A DNA stretch of 56,465 nucleotides from Firm-04 sp045617625 (GTDB lineage: Bacteria; Bacillota; Clostridia; Oscillospirales; Ruminococcaceae). Within the stretch, counting starts at the first letter, position 1. Each line of letters begins with the position of its first letter. The notes below the pieces were generated by a model, which was given only the letters and a program-made list of their open reading frames with translations, did not search any database and was not told where the DNA came from. Positions 7,481-16,368 of this stretch are shown in pieces. Where the stretch lies: NCBI GenBank assembly GCA_045617625.1, contig JAZLJA010000058.1, positions 1 through 56,465 on the forward strand. Reading direction: 5' to 3'. A program made the position numbers and the translations under genes.

Positions 7481-8905
7481 ATGAAAAAGGTTGTATCCGC
7501 ACTGGCAGCACTCACCATGCTGCTCACCTTCACCGCCTGCGACAATGGTTCTTCCAACCCAGGCACCACTGATTCCTCTTCCGTTGCTGACTCCAGCAAG
7601 GTTGATGAGTCCTCTGCTGATGAGTCCAAGCCCGACGATAAGGGCGGCGACAAGCAGGTGATCAATCTGTGGTCTTTCACCGATGAAGTTCCGAACATGG
7701 TCAAGAAGTATCTGGAAATGAACCCTGATTTCGCTGCAAAGTATGAAGTCAAGGAAAACATCACTCCTACTACTGATGGTCTGTATCAGCCTGCTCTCGA
7801 CCAGGCTCTGCTCGGCGGCGGCGACAGCGCACCTGATATGTACTGCGCAGAGGCTGCTTTCATCATGAAGTATTCTCAGGGCGACCAGAAGGACTTCGCT
7901 GCTACTTACGCTGAACTCGGCATCGACGATCCTTCCAAGAAGGCTGCTGACGCTGAAATCGCTCAGTACACCATCGATATCGGTTCCAGAGACGGTGAGA
8001 TCGTTGCTCTCGGCTATCAGGCTACCGGCGGCGCATTCATCTATCGTCGTTCTCTCGCTAAGGAAGCTTTCGGCACCGATGATCCTGCTACCATCCAGAA
8101 GGAAATCGGCCCGGGCTGGGATCAGTTCTGGAAGGCTGCTGACAAGCTGAAGGCAAAGGGCTACGGCATCATCTCCGGTGACGGCGACCTCTGGCATGCT
8201 GTTGAAAACTCCTCTGAAAAGGGCTGGGTTGACGGCAACAAGCTCGTCATCGATGAAAAGCGTCTCGAATTCATGGATCTCTCCAAGAAGCTGAAGGACA
8301 ACGATTATCACAATGATACCGTTGACTGGAAGGATGCTTGGTTTGCTGATATGAAGGGTGAGGGCACCAAGCCGATCTTCGGCTTCTTCGGTCCTGCTTG
8401 GCTGATCAACTACACCATGGGCGAGAACTGTGGCGGTTCCAAGATCGGCGAAGGCACCTACGGTGACTGGGCTGTCTGCGCACCTCCTGTCGGCTTCTTC
8501 TGGGGCGGCACCTGGCTGCTCGGCAACAAGAACTCCGATGTTAAGGAAGGCGTCGGCGAGATCATTGAGTGGGTCACCCTCGACACCTCTGAGACCGGTC
8601 TGCAGTACATGTGGGCAAACGGCACCTACAGCGATGCAGGTACCAAGGACGCTGTTGCTTCCAACGTCGTTATGAAGAAGTCCGATGGTAAGATCGACTT
8701 CCTGAACGGTCAGAACATGTTCGATGCTTTCGTCGAAGGCAACAAGTACGCAAACGGTAAGAACCTGACCCAGTACGATGAGCAGATCAACTCCCTCTGG
8801 CGTGACCAGGTCCGTGCATACACCTCCGGTCAGAAGTCCAAGGATGACGCTGTCAAGGACTTCAAGCAGATGGTTGCTGATGAACTCGACCTCGACATCG
8901 ACTAA
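7481..8905 (+). CDS. ABC sugar-binding lipoprotein
   Basis: A 474-residue extracellular solute-binding protein of the carbohydrate type (family 1). It begins with a lipoprotein signal, MKKVVSALAALTMLLTFTAC, with the lipidated Cys at 20, followed by a Ser/Asp/Lys-rich spacer before the mature domain (NLWSFTDEVPNM). The ribosome binding site GGAGG lies close upstream. It is followed by two permease genes and preceded by xylosidase and xylose isomerase genes, so xylo-oligosaccharides are the likely ligands. Its codons are strongly biased (GCT, GGC, AAG), which suggests high expression. Confidence 0.92.
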   Translation: MKKVVSALAALTMLLTFTACDNGSSNPGTTDSSSVADSSKVDESSADESKPDDKGGDKQVINLWSFTDEVPNMVKKYLEMNPDFAAKYEVKENITPTTDGLYQPALDQALLGGGDSAPDMYCAEAAFIMKYSQGDQKDFAATYAELGIDDPSKKAADAEIAQYTIDIGSRDGEIVALGYQATGGAFIYRRSLAKEAFGTDDPATIQKEIGPGWDQFWKAADKLKAKGYGIISGDGDLWHAVENSSEKGWVDGNKLVIDEKRLEFMDLSKKLKDNDYHNDTVDWKDAWFADMKGEGTKPIFGFFGPAWLINYTMGENCGGSKIGEGTYGDWAVCAPPVGFFWGGTWLLGNKNSDVKEGVGEIIEWVTLDTSETGLQYMWANGTYSDAGTKDAVASNVVMKKSDGKIDFLNGQNMFDAFVEGNKYANGKNLTQYDEQINSLWRDQVRAYTSGQKSKDDAVKDFKQMVADELDLDID

Positions 8906-8963
8906 TTCTTTTTTCGCACCAAACCCTGTTTTATCCCTGTAATGTAATATTTAACCGCAAGAA

Positions 8964-8990
8964 GGAGCAGACATTCCCCCCGTCTGCTCC
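8964..8990 (+). other. Intercistronic hairpin between binding protein and permeases
   Basis: GGAGCAGAC and GTCTGCTCC form a perfect 9-bp stem with a nine-base C-rich loop. No T tract follows, so this is more likely an mRNA-stabilising or partial-termination stem that raises the binding-protein to permease ratio, as known for malE-malF-type operons. Confidence 0.6.
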
Positions 8991-9025
8991 TGACGGCGGT
9001 CAAAAAACGAAAGGGGGCGTTTCCC

Positions 9026-10018
9026 TTGAGAAAAGCAACTCAACTGAAGGGACTTTCCAACGCCAAATATGGATATCTGTTCAGCATTCCCTTCATCCTC
9101 GCATTCCTGATTTTCTCCATGTATCCCACGTTCTATACGTTTATTCTCGGCTTCACTGACTGTCAGGGTGCCGGAAACAACGATTGGCATATTCTCTCAG
9201 GAGATCTGTTCCAGAACTTTACAAAAGTTCTGAACAACGGCACATTCAAAACCTCAATGAAAAACACGGTCGTGATCTGGATGCTCAACTTCGTGCCGCA
9301 GATCACACTTGCTATGGTGCTTACGGCTTGGTTCACTGCAAGACGTATCTCTGTCAAAGGACAAGGTTTCTTCAAGGTCGTGTTCTATATGCCGAACATC
9401 ATCACGGCTGCGACCATTGCAATTTTGTTCAGCACACTGTTCGCTTATCCTGTCGGTGCTGTCAACGATTTCCTCGTTTCCACGGGTATCCGCGATACAG
9501 CCTATTACTTCGATAACCACAAGTGGGCAGTAAAACTTTTGATTGCGTTTATTCAGTTCTGGACATGGTATGGCTACACCATGATTATCCTGATTTCCGG
9601 CGTTCTCGGTATCTCTCCTGATATCTATGAAGCTGCTGATATCGACGGCGCAAACGGTGTCCAGACTTTCTTCATGATTACAATCCCCAACCTCAAAACC
9701 ATCCTGCTTTACACTCTCGTAACAAGCTTGATCGGCGGTCTCAATATGTTCGATATTCCGAAGATCTACCTGAACGGTGGTCCTGACAACGCTTCGATCA
9801 CAGCGAACGTCTTTATCTACAATAAGGCGTTTACGGGCAAAAACCAATATAACCAGGCAGCTGCAGCCAGTATGATCATGTTTGCCATCATAGCGGTCTG
9901 CTCAGCGTTCATATTCTTCATCATGCGTGATAAAGAGGAGATCGCCAACCAGAAAAAGATGAAGGCAGCAAAGAAAGCAGCAAAAGCGAGAAAGGCAGGG
10001 TTTGACAATGGGTTCTAA
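9026..10018 (+). CDS. ABC sugar permease, MalF/UgpA-like
   Basis: This 330-residue inner-membrane permease has about six membrane segments and the cytoplasmic EAA motif that docks the ATPase (EAADIDGANGVQTFFMITIP, about residues 209-228). The last 30 residues are Lys/Ala-rich (KKMKAAKKAAKARK). It starts at TTG (9026) eight bases after AAGGGGG. The second permease gene overlaps its 3' end. With the upstream lipoprotein it forms an importer for oligosaccharides; no nucleotide-binding subunit is encoded nearby, so a shared MsiK/UgpC-type ATPase is expected. Confidence 0.93.
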   Translation: MRKATQLKGLSNAKYGYLFSIPFILAFLIFSMYPTFYTFILGFTDCQGAGNNDWHILSGDLFQNFTKVLNNGTFKTSMKNTVVIWMLNFVPQITLAMVLTAWFTARRISVKGQGFFKVVFYMPNIITAATIAILFSTLFAYPVGAVNDFLVSTGIRDTAYYFDNHKWAVKLLIAFIQFWTWYGYTMIILISGVLGISPDIYEAADIDGANGVQTFFMITIPNLKTILLYTLVTSLIGGLNMFDIPKIYLNGGPDNASITANVFIYNKAFTGKNQYNQAAAASMIMFAIIAVCSAFIFFIMRDKEEIANQKKMKAAKKAAKARKAGFDNGF

Positions 10019-10856
10019 AAAAAGCGTTGGCGCGATCGTTTATAAGTGTTTTCAGTATCTCGTCTGCATCCTGCTGACGCTTATCTGCATCATGCCGTTC
10101 GTCATCATGGTCATCAACTCGACACGTAACACTGGTCAGATTCAATCCCATGCAATCTCCCTGATTCCTTCCACCCACCTGAAAGATAATTTCGTCGCAC
10201 TGACCGGTAAGAACTTCAACCCGTTGATCGGTTTCATGAACTCCTGCATCATTTCCATCGGTGTCACCTTCTGCACCATTTACTTCTCCACGATGACTGC
10301 ATTCGCACTTGTCGCTTACGACTGGAAGCTTCGTAAAGCCTTCTTTACCTTGATTATGTGCGTTCTGATGATCCCTGCACAGGTCTCCGGTATCGGTTTC
10401 TACAAATTCATGTTCAGCATTGGTTGGGCAAACAACTATGCTGCTCTGATTCTGCCGGCAATCGCTGCACCTTCCACCGTTTTCTTCATGCGTCAGTACA
10501 TGATGTCATCGCTGCCTATGGAAATCCTTCAGTCTGCAAGAATCGACGGCGCGGGCGAGTTCAGAATCTTCAACCAGATCGCACTCCCGATGATGAAACC
10601 CGCTATGGCAACGCAGGCTATCTTCGCTTTCGTTTCGAGCTGGAACAACCTGTTCCTCCCGATGATCCTGCTGACTAATAAGGAAAAGTACACGATGCCG
10701 ATCATGGTTGCACAGCTCAACGGCGACGCATACAGAACCGAATACGGCTCCGTTTACCTCGGTCTGACGCTCACCGTTCTGCCTCTGTTTGTTATCTACT
10801 TCCTGCTTTCAAAGTATATCATTGCAGGCGTCGCACTCGGTGGCGTCAAGGAGTAA
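10008..10856 (+). CDS. ABC sugar permease, MalG/UgpE-like
   Basis: Second permease half of the sugar importer, 282 residues with about six membrane segments. The EAA-type loop reads QSARIDGAGEFRIFNQIALP. ATG 10008 is chosen over the TTG at 10002 because the purine-rich AGGCAGGG is then at a usual distance. The gene overlaps the previous one by 11 bases, indicating translational coupling. It is the last gene of the cluster; a strong terminator lies about 50 bases downstream. Confidence 0.92.
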   Translation: MGSKKSVGAIVYKCFQYLVCILLTLICIMPFVIMVINSTRNTGQIQSHAISLIPSTHLKDNFVALTGKNFNPLIGFMNSCIISIGVTFCTIYFSTMTAFALVAYDWKLRKAFFTLIMCVLMIPAQVSGIGFYKFMFSIGWANNYAALILPAIAAPSTVFFMRQYMMSSLPMEILQSARIDGAGEFRIFNQIALPMMKPAMATQAIFAFVSSWNNLFLPMILLTNKEKYTMPIMVAQLNGDAYRTEYGSVYLGLTLTVLPLFVIYFLLSKYIIAGVALGGVKE

Positions 10857-10907
10857 CCCCCTCTCATATCTCCTTTTTGAAGCAGAATTGAACATTTCCC
10901 CGTTCAG

Positions 10908-10945
10908 AAAAATACCGCCCTATGCTGCGAAGGGCGGTATTTTTC
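10908..10945. terminator. Bidirectional terminator
   Basis: AAAATACCGCCC pairs perfectly with GGGCGGTATTTT, with T runs on both strands. It ends the sugar-transport operon (plus) and the GH25 gene (minus), which converge here. Confidence 0.9.
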
Positions 10946-10963
10946 TGTCTATATGAAGTTGTA

Positions 10964-12310
10964 TTATTCAGCATCAGATGCAGCAGCGTCCTTGAACCAG
11001 ATATCGAAATCTGTATCGCCTTTGATGCCGTCGATCTCACCTTTTGCTGTCGCCTGCCACACCAGGTAATCCCCTGTGTAATCCGTCTGATTCACATAAT
11101 GTGCAAGCCATACCGGACGGTTTTCCTCGTTTGTCCAGACACGCTGAAGCGGTTCTTTCGAGCTGTAAAGCATCGCACCATAGCCCATGCGGTCAGCCTC
11201 ACGCGCAAAAACATCAAACAGATGGTTCAGATCATGCAGGCTCATCTTATACTCCTGAAATGTCGAGAAGTCTTCCCAGTCCAGCACCAGCGGGAAATCA
11301 AGCTGTGTGCCTGCAAGTTTTTCTTCCATCCATGCAGTCTGTTCGAGCATCGCTTCCTCGGTGTTGGCGGTGGAGTAGAAATATACGCCGACCTTTAGTC
11401 CTGCCGCCTTTGCCGCTTCCAGATTCTTCGTGAAATACTTGTCCTCTTGAATTTTCCCCTTTGACGTATTAGCGATGCGCAAAATCACAAAACTGCATCC
11501 CGCCTGTTTCACCGCTTCAAAATCCACTTCGTTTTGCCATGCAGAAACATCAATGCCGAACGCCCGATTCTCACCCGCATACTTCTTGCAGAAATCGGAG
11601 AACGAAACGGTCTGCGTCGGTGAGAGTGTTGTGCGTTTATCAATCACGCGAATTTTCACCGTCAGCGATGTCGTGTTGCCCGACGCATCTGAAAGCGTCA
11701 CTTGCAGCGGATAAATACCCATCTGGAAAACATCGACATCACCATGATAGGTCACAGAGACATCCGCGTCATAATTGTCAGCATACCCGATATAATCTTT
11801 GATGGAAAAAACATCGCCGACCAAATGCTGCGCACCTGTTCCGTCGTTGAGCACGATCGGCGGTGTCATATCGGCAACGGTGTACTTCACGTTTTTCTCG
11901 TAGATCTTGCCCTGAAACACCACGCGAACTTTCACATACTGCGCACCAAGTTCATCGGTGGAGAGCCATTCGCCCTCCAGCACTGTGCCGTTCGTCTCTG
12001 TCACGAGTTCATCCGCACGCATCTTCGCAAAAACGTCGATACGAGGCTTGGTTTTCAGCGTGAGTTCTGCGGGCAAATCGGTATATACCTGACGGTCTGA
12101 AACCAAAGTCTCCGCAGTCGTCGTCACTACGGGAAGCGTCGTCTCTGCCGTCGTCGTTTCCACAGCAGGAGTCTCATCCACGGTATCAATCAGTTTTGGG
12201 TGAAAATCGGTGAGCTGCACTGCAACCGCGGCACCGGCACCGATCAGAACCGCCGCGACTCCACCGAGCACATATCCTTTTTTCAGTTTGAATTTCTTCT
12301 TTTTTTTCAT
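10964..12310 (-). CDS. Membrane-anchored GH25 muramidase with Ig-like region
   Basis: A 448-residue cell-wall hydrolase. A Lys-rich N-terminus (MKKKKKFKLKK) precedes one membrane segment (about 13-32), then a Thr/Glu-rich spacer (50-70), beta-rich bacterial Ig-like regions (about 75-225) and a GH25 lysozyme domain (250-448). GH25 signatures are GIDVSAWQ (Asp254), DWED (Asp344, Glu346 as acid) and VWLAHY. It would cleave MurNAc-GlcNAc bonds in peptidoglycan outside the membrane, in growth or turnover. It is a single-gene unit with its own promoter; no phage genes are near, so an endolysin is unlikely. Confidence 0.92.
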   Translation of the reverse strand: MKKKKKFKLKKGYVLGGVAAVLIGAGAAVAVQLTDFHPKLIDTVDETPAVETTTAETTLPVVTTTAETLVSDRQVYTDLPAELTLKTKPRIDVFAKMRADELVTETNGTVLEGEWLSTDELGAQYVKVRVVFQGKIYEKNVKYTVADMTPPIVLNDGTGAQHLVGDVFSIKDYIGYADNYDADVSVTYHGDVDVFQMGIYPLQVTLSDASGNTTSLTVKIRVIDKRTTLSPTQTVSFSDFCKKYAGENRAFGIDVSAWQNEVDFEAVKQAGCSFVILRIANTSKGKIQEDKYFTKNLEAAKAAGLKVGVYFYSTANTEEAMLEQTAWMEEKLAGTQLDFPLVLDWEDFSTFQEYKMSLHDLNHLFDVFAREADRMGYGAMLYSSKEPLQRVWTNEENRPVWLAHYVNQTDYTGDYLVWQATAKGEIDGIKGDTDFDIWFKDAAASDAE

Positions 12311-12354
12311 GGTTCACAACCTCATCAAAGATTCGGGGACAGTCATACAAATTG

Positions 12355-12383
12355 ATTATATCATAAATGATGCAAAAAAGCAA
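12355..12383 (-). promoter_or_regulatory. Promoter of the GH25 gene
   Basis: TTGCTT, 17 bases, TATAAT on the minus strand, 45 bases upstream of the start codon. Confidence 0.7.
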
Positions 12384-12399
12384 GCGTTTTATGCGCGAA

Positions 12400-12442
12400 A
12401 AGCCCATATCAAAAGTCTTTGCCGCACTTTTGATATGGGCTT
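12400..12442 (-). terminator. Terminator after the UPF0210 gene
   Basis: A perfect 17-bp stem (AAGCCCATATCAAAAGT with its complement) and a nine-base loop, with a short T run on the minus strand. It separates the UPF0210 gene from the GH25 promoter. Confidence 0.8.
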
Positions 12443-12462
12443 ATTGGTTGTCATAGTTTTTT

Positions 12463-13821
12463 TCAGTTTTTGACACTGTGCATCGGTGCAGGAATACGGC
12501 CGCCGCGTGCAATAAATCTATCTGCACTTTCACGGCGAATCGGCATCACAGGACCCGAACCGAACAGACCGCCGAAATCGAGCATATCGCCCTCTTTTTT
12601 GCCGATTGCAGGAATCACGCGCACAGCTGTTGTTTTGTTGTTCACCATGCCGATTGCCGCCTCATCTGCAATGATGGCAGAGATCGTGGAAGCAGGCGTA
12701 TCGCCGGGAATCACGATCATATCGAGACCTACGGAACAGACCGCTGTCATCGCTTCCAGCTTTTCAAGTGACAATACACCTGACACCGCCGCGTCGATCA
12801 TGCCGGCATCTTCCGAAACGGGAATGAATGCACCCGACAATCCGCCGACACTGGACGAAGCCATGACACCGCCCTTTTTGACCGCATCGTTGAGCATCGC
12901 CAAAGCCGCCGTCGTGCCGTGCATTCCGCAGACAGAAAGCCCCATGCCTTCGAGAATATGCGCCACCGAATCGCCAACAGCAGGTGTCGGTGCAAGAGAG
13001 AGATCAACAATGCCGAACGGTACACCGAGCATCGCAGAAGCGCGTGTGCCGACAAGCTGACCCATACGTGTGATCTTGAATGCCGTCCGCTTGATGATGT
13101 CCGCAAGTTTGTCAAGCGATGCATCGGGGTATTTTTCAATCGCGGCACGAACGACACCGGGACCCGACACACCGACATGAATCTCGCAGTCAGGCTCACC
13201 GACGCCATGAAACGCTCCCGCCATAAACGGATTATCCTCAGGTGCGTTGCAAAGCACCACCAGTTTGGCAGGGCCCATGAAATTCTTGTCCTGCGTTTGC
13301 ACAGCCGCTTCCAGCACCACATCGCCCATCATCCGCACAGCATCCATGTTAATGCCCGCTTTCGTCGAGCCAATGTTGACCGAAGCACACAAATTCGTAG
13401 TTTCAGCAAGTGCCTGCGGAATCGCACGAATGAGATTCTCGTCGCCTGCACTGAAGCCCTTATGCACCAGTGCTGAAAAACCGCCGATGAAATTAACGCC
13501 TGTCGATTCCGCGGCGCGCTGAAGCGTGCGTGCCAGCAGAACGGGATCGCCGCCCTTTGCTGCCGCACAGAGCATCGCGGCGGGGGTGATCGAAATGCGC
13601 TTGTTGATGATGGGAATGCCGTATTCTGTCTCAATGCGCTCGCCTGTCGCAACGAGTTTTTCCGCTTTGTGCGTGATTTTATCATACACCTTTTCGCAAA
13701 CGCGGTTCATATCCTCCGAGCAGCAATCCAGCAGCGAAATGCCCATTGTGATGGTACGGATGTCGAGGCATTCGTCCTGGATCATGCGGATCGTTTCCAG
13801 AATATCCGAGGTGTTGAGCAT
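12463..13821 (-). CDS. UPF0210 (PFL-like, DUF711) protein
   Basis: A 452-residue cytoplasmic protein of the conserved UPF0210/DUF711 family, which has a pyruvate formate-lyase-like fold but no known reaction. Features are an Ala/Gly-rich body, FIGGFSALVHKG, NIGSTKAGINMDAVRMMG, GVSGPGVVRAA and the C-terminal MPIRRESADRFIARGGRIPAP block. GGGAGG lies six bases before the ATG. It follows the ACT-domain gene by 24 bases; the two families are frequent operon partners, so they probably act together, perhaps with ACT sensing a small ligand. Identity is secure, function is not. Confidence 0.93.
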   Translation of the reverse strand: MLNTSDILETIRMIQDECLDIRTITMGISLLDCCSEDMNRVCEKVYDKITHKAEKLVATGERIETEYGIPIINKRISITPAAMLCAAAKGGDPVLLARTLQRAAESTGVNFIGGFSALVHKGFSAGDENLIRAIPQALAETTNLCASVNIGSTKAGINMDAVRMMGDVVLEAAVQTQDKNFMGPAKLVVLCNAPEDNPFMAGAFHGVGEPDCEIHVGVSGPGVVRAAIEKYPDASLDKLADIIKRTAFKITRMGQLVGTRASAMLGVPFGIVDLSLAPTPAVGDSVAHILEGMGLSVCGMHGTTAALAMLNDAVKKGGVMASSSVGGLSGAFIPVSEDAGMIDAAVSGVLSLEKLEAMTAVCSVGLDMIVIPGDTPASTISAIIADEAAIGMVNNKTTAVRVIPAIGKKEGDMLDFGGLFGSGPVMPIRRESADRFIARGGRIPAPMHSVKN

Positions 13822-13845
13822 GAAAATCCTCCCTCTTTCAAAAAA

Positions 13846-14115
13846 TCAAATGCGGTGCATGGAGTTGAAGATATCCTCGTGCATCGCGTGAATCGAGAGC
13901 CCAAGCTCCGTGCCAAGAGCAGTCAGCTTTGCTGAAAGATCAGCAAAATCGCAGTTTAATTCGCGGATGTCAACCAGCATAAACATCGCAAACAAATCTT
14001 GCAGCACGCTCTGCGTCACCTCAGTGACATTGGCATTGCACGCGGCACAGATACCGCTGACCTTGTGCAGAATCCCGACGGTATCGTGTCCGATCACAGT
14101 AATGACAGCTTTCAT
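13846..14115 (-). CDS. ACT domain protein, UPF0237 family
   Basis: An 89-residue single-ACT-domain protein (MKAVITVIGHDTVGILHKVS). It starts at 14115 after AAGGAGG; the longer ORF back to 14238 reads through the promoter and is rejected. ACT domains bind amino acids or similar ligands and control partner enzymes. The partner here is probably the UPF0210 protein encoded 24 bases downstream. Confidence 0.92.
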   Translation of the reverse strand: MKAVITVIGHDTVGILHKVSGICAACNANVTEVTQSVLQDLFAMFMLVDIRELNCDFADLSAKLTALGTELGLSIHAMHEDIFNSMHRI

Positions 14116-14145
14116 ATCGTTGTCCTCCTTGATTATGATACTCTT

Positions 14146-14174
14146 ATTATAACACATTATTTGCCGTTTGAAAA
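14146..14174 (-). promoter_or_regulatory. Promoter of the ACT-UPF0210 operon
   Basis: TATAAT with a weak TTTTCA 17 bases upstream on the minus strand, about 30 bases before the start codon. Confidence 0.55.
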
Positions 14175-14215
14175 GCCTTTTGCGAGATATATTGATGAGA
14201 TAGCCAAATCCGTGC

Positions 14216-14869
14216 TCAGCGATTGAGCAGCACCACAATGCCGATGCACACGATCAGAATCGCGGCACTGACCACAGTGACCCATACACGCGTGGATTGC
14301 TTGACTGCGGCTTTCTCCGATGCTCTCGCAAGCCCGACCTGTTCCAGCACCCGCAAAAACGGTCGGTAAAGCAGCATGACGATCGACGCATTGATGCCCG
14401 ACTTCAACAGATTGAACGGCAAAAACACCGCTGTCAGCATCGGCACGATATCAGCGCGGCTCACACCCATATAAAGCGGGGAAATCAGATAATTCCACAA
14501 AAGCATGGAAACAGTCATGGCTGCCATGCCCGAGAGCAGCCCTGCCGCCGCACCGAACACATCCCTGCGCTTATGATAGATGAACGACGCAACGCACGCA
14601 AACGACGCACTCGAAAGTACATTCATCACCAAGCCGATAAGCCCCGTATCGCTGAACGGCAACTCCAGCAAAGCCGTCACAACTGCAACAGCCAATGCCG
14701 AAAGCGGTCCATACAAAAATCCTGTCAGCACAATGAAAATATCCTTCGGCTCATACTTCAGAAACATCACAACCGGAATCTTCATCAGCATCATCGCAAG
14801 AAATCCGAGGGCACTCATCAAAGCCAGCACCACAAGTTTCTTCGTGCTGACACGCCGCTGCTTCTCCAT
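14216..14869 (-). CDS. ribU: ECF riboflavin transporter S component (RibU)
   Basis: A 217-residue integral membrane protein, the substrate-binding S component of an energy-coupling-factor importer. It has about six hydrophobic helices; the first shows the S-component pattern KLVVLALMSALGFLAMMLM, followed by YEPKDIFIVLTGFLYGP. Start 14869 (MEKQRR) is favoured because AGGAAG is nine bases upstream. Specificity for riboflavin is given by the FMN riboswitch directly upstream, with its terminator 27 bases before the start. The general EcfA/A'/T module is encoded elsewhere. Confidence 0.93.
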   Translation of the reverse strand: MEKQRRVSTKKLVVLALMSALGFLAMMLMKIPVVMFLKYEPKDIFIVLTGFLYGPLSALAVAVVTALLELPFSDTGLIGLVMNVLSSASFACVASFIYHKRRDVFGAAAGLLSGMAAMTVSMLLWNYLISPLYMGVSRADIVPMLTAVFLPFNLLKSGINASIVMLLYRPFLRVLEQVGLARASEKAAVKQSTRVWVTVVSAAILIVCIGIVVLLNR

Positions 14870-14895
14870 AAATAGCATCTTCCTTTCATCCGCAC

Positions 14896-14930
14896 AAAAA
14901 AGCGCACCCATGAATGTCTCATGGGTGCGC
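14896..14930 (-). terminator. FMN riboswitch expression-platform terminator
   Basis: GCGCACCCATGA pairs with TCATGGGTGCGC (perfect 12-bp stem, five-base loop), followed by six T on the minus strand. It lies between the FMN aptamer and ribU, so FMN-bound RNA would stop here. The upstream GTACCCATG duplicates part of the stem and may act in antitermination. Confidence 0.88.
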
Positions 14931-14963
14931 ATGGGTACAATCCATATACAGGTTTGTACGCTT

Positions 14964-15074
14964 CGTTTCTTCCATCCGGACTATACCGTCGGTATCGGAA
15001 TTGCACCGATTCATGCTGTCACACAGCTCGCGGACTATCACCGCCGGTGAGGAATTTCACCTCGCCCCGAAACA
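14964..15074 (-). promoter_or_regulatory. FMN riboswitch (RFN element)
   Basis: On the minus strand the conserved RFN blocks are present in order: TTCGGGGCGAGGTGAAATTC, CACCGGCGGTGATAGTCC, GCGAGC, CAGCATGAATCGGTGCAATTC, CGATACCGACGGTATAGTC, CGGATGGAAGAAAC. GTTTC and GAAAC close the P1 stem. It controls ribU through the downstream terminator. Confidence 0.97.
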
Positions 15075-15098
15075 AAATCGTTTGAGAACCGCAAAGCC

Positions 15099-15674
15099 TC
15101 AAGCCTCGGGTTCGTCATCCTCTGCGCCGTCATCGTCATCGGCATCATCGCTGATGCTGGGGATGATGGCATCGTAGTCAAAATCGAGATCTTCGCCGCA
15201 TCCGGGGCAAACAATGCTGCCCTCCTCAAGAATGGACTCGTCGATGATAATGGTATCGTGGCAGGACGGGCATTCCACCTCATACTGCGCTTCCTCATCG
15301 GGATCGCCGAGATAGTCGATGTCATCGGGGTCAATCACTCTGCCGATCTGATAATCGTCGTCATCAAAAGGCGCAAAGCGAGCAAAACAGTCGTCGTCAT
15401 CGTCATCGTCATCCTCGTCGTCGTCGAAGTCATCCTCGTCGTCATCGTCATCGTCGCAGTAGAGGTCTTCCTCCACAGAGCCCAGATCCTCGTCAAGGAT
15501 ATCGCACAGCTCCGTGATCTCATCAAGCTGGGACTGCAAATCATCAATATAGATTGCCATTTCCTCCATGACTTCTGCCATCTGGGCAATCGCCTTGCCT
15601 TCCTTGGTGGTGGTATCCAGTTCCATACCAGCCATCAGGCCTTTCATATATGCGATTTTTTCAGTCAGTTTCAT
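15099..15674 (-). CDS. CD1247-type acidic protein with zinc ribbon
   Basis: A 191-residue protein starting at 15674 (MKLTEKIAYMKGLMAGM) after GGATGGAG. Residues 1-75 form a helical, coiled-coil-like N-terminal domain of the clostridial CD1247 type. A nearly pure Asp/Glu run (about 75-96) and further acidic stretches follow, then a CPSC...CPGCGEDL zinc ribbon (about 135-165) and an acidic tail. The acidic run is written in GAC/GAT repeats and could vary in length. It lies 54 bases downstream of efp, a common clostridial order. Function is unknown; charge and zinc ribbon suggest a protein- or nucleic-acid-binding role. Confidence 0.8.
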   Translation of the reverse strand: MKLTEKIAYMKGLMAGMELDTTTKEGKAIAQMAEVMEEMAIYIDDLQSQLDEITELCDILDEDLGSVEEDLYCDDDDDDEDDFDDDEDDDDDDDDCFARFAPFDDDDYQIGRVIDPDDIDYLGDPDEEAQYEVECPSCHDTIIIDESILEEGSIVCPGCGEDLDFDYDAIIPSISDDADDDDGAEDDEPEA

Positions 15675-15728
15675 GCGTTTCTCCATCCTTTCCGATGCCG
15701 CTGCAAAGATTTGCGGGTTTCTTAAAAA

Positions 15729-16286
15729 TTATGCGCGTTCCATGTACTCGCCGGTACGAGTATCAATGCGGATCATGTCGCCCTCGTCGATGAACAGCGG
15801 CACTCTGATCTCAGCACCGGTTTCGACGATAGCGGGCTTGGTTGCATTGGTAGCGGTGTTGCCCTTGAAGCCGGGTTCGGTCTTGGTGACCTGAAGCTCG
15901 ACAAAGAAAGGAGGCTCAACGCCGAACACATTGCCCTTATAGGACAGAACCTTCACTTCCATTTCTTCCTTGACAAATGCGAAGCTCGGACCAAGAACGT
16001 CCTTGCTGATCGGCACCTGCTCATAGGATTCGAGATCCATGAAGTAGTAAAGATCGCCGTCGTTATAGCTATACTGCATATCCTTGCGCTCAACATAAGC
16101 GGTGGGGAACTTTGCGGTGGGGTTGAAAGATGTTTCGACAACAGCACCCGTGATGACGTTCTTATACTTGGTGCGGACAAAAGCTGCACCCTTGCCGGGC
16201 TTTACGTGCTGAAACTCAACAACCTGAACGACCTGGCCATCCATTTCAAAAGTCATACCGTTGCGAAAATCGCCTGCAGAAATCAT
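15729..16286 (-). CDS. efp: Elongation factor P
   Basis: EF-P, 185 residues, relieves ribosome stalling at polyproline stretches. KOW-like domain I contains the loop HVKPGKGAAFVRTK with Lys at the modification tip (PGKG); the two OB domains end in the typical RIDTRTGEYMERA. Modification enzymes are not in the window. A good promoter lies about 55 bases upstream and the CD1247-type gene follows in the same direction. Confidence 0.98.
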   Translation of the reverse strand: MISAGDFRNGMTFEMDGQVVQVVEFQHVKPGKGAAFVRTKYKNVITGAVVETSFNPTAKFPTAYVERKDMQYSYNDGDLYYFMDLESYEQVPISKDVLGPSFAFVKEEMEVKVLSYKGNVFGVEPPFFVELQVTKTEPGFKGNTATNATKPAIVETGAEIRVPLFIDEGDMIRIDTRTGEYMERA

Positions 16287-16339
16287 AAATCTAAACCTCC
16301 AAATTTTTCAGATGAAATTCATCCGTTCCATATAGTTAC

Positions 16340-16368
16340 ATTCTACACTATCTTTGGCGATTTTGCAA
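16340..16368 (-). promoter_or_regulatory. Promoter of efp
   Basis: TTGCAA, 17 bases, TAGAAT on the minus strand. Confidence 0.65.

Noticed and set aside
10964..12310. Prophage endolysin
   Set aside because: The GH25 protein has a membrane anchor and Ig-like regions, and no phage gene (holin, tail, terminase) is near.
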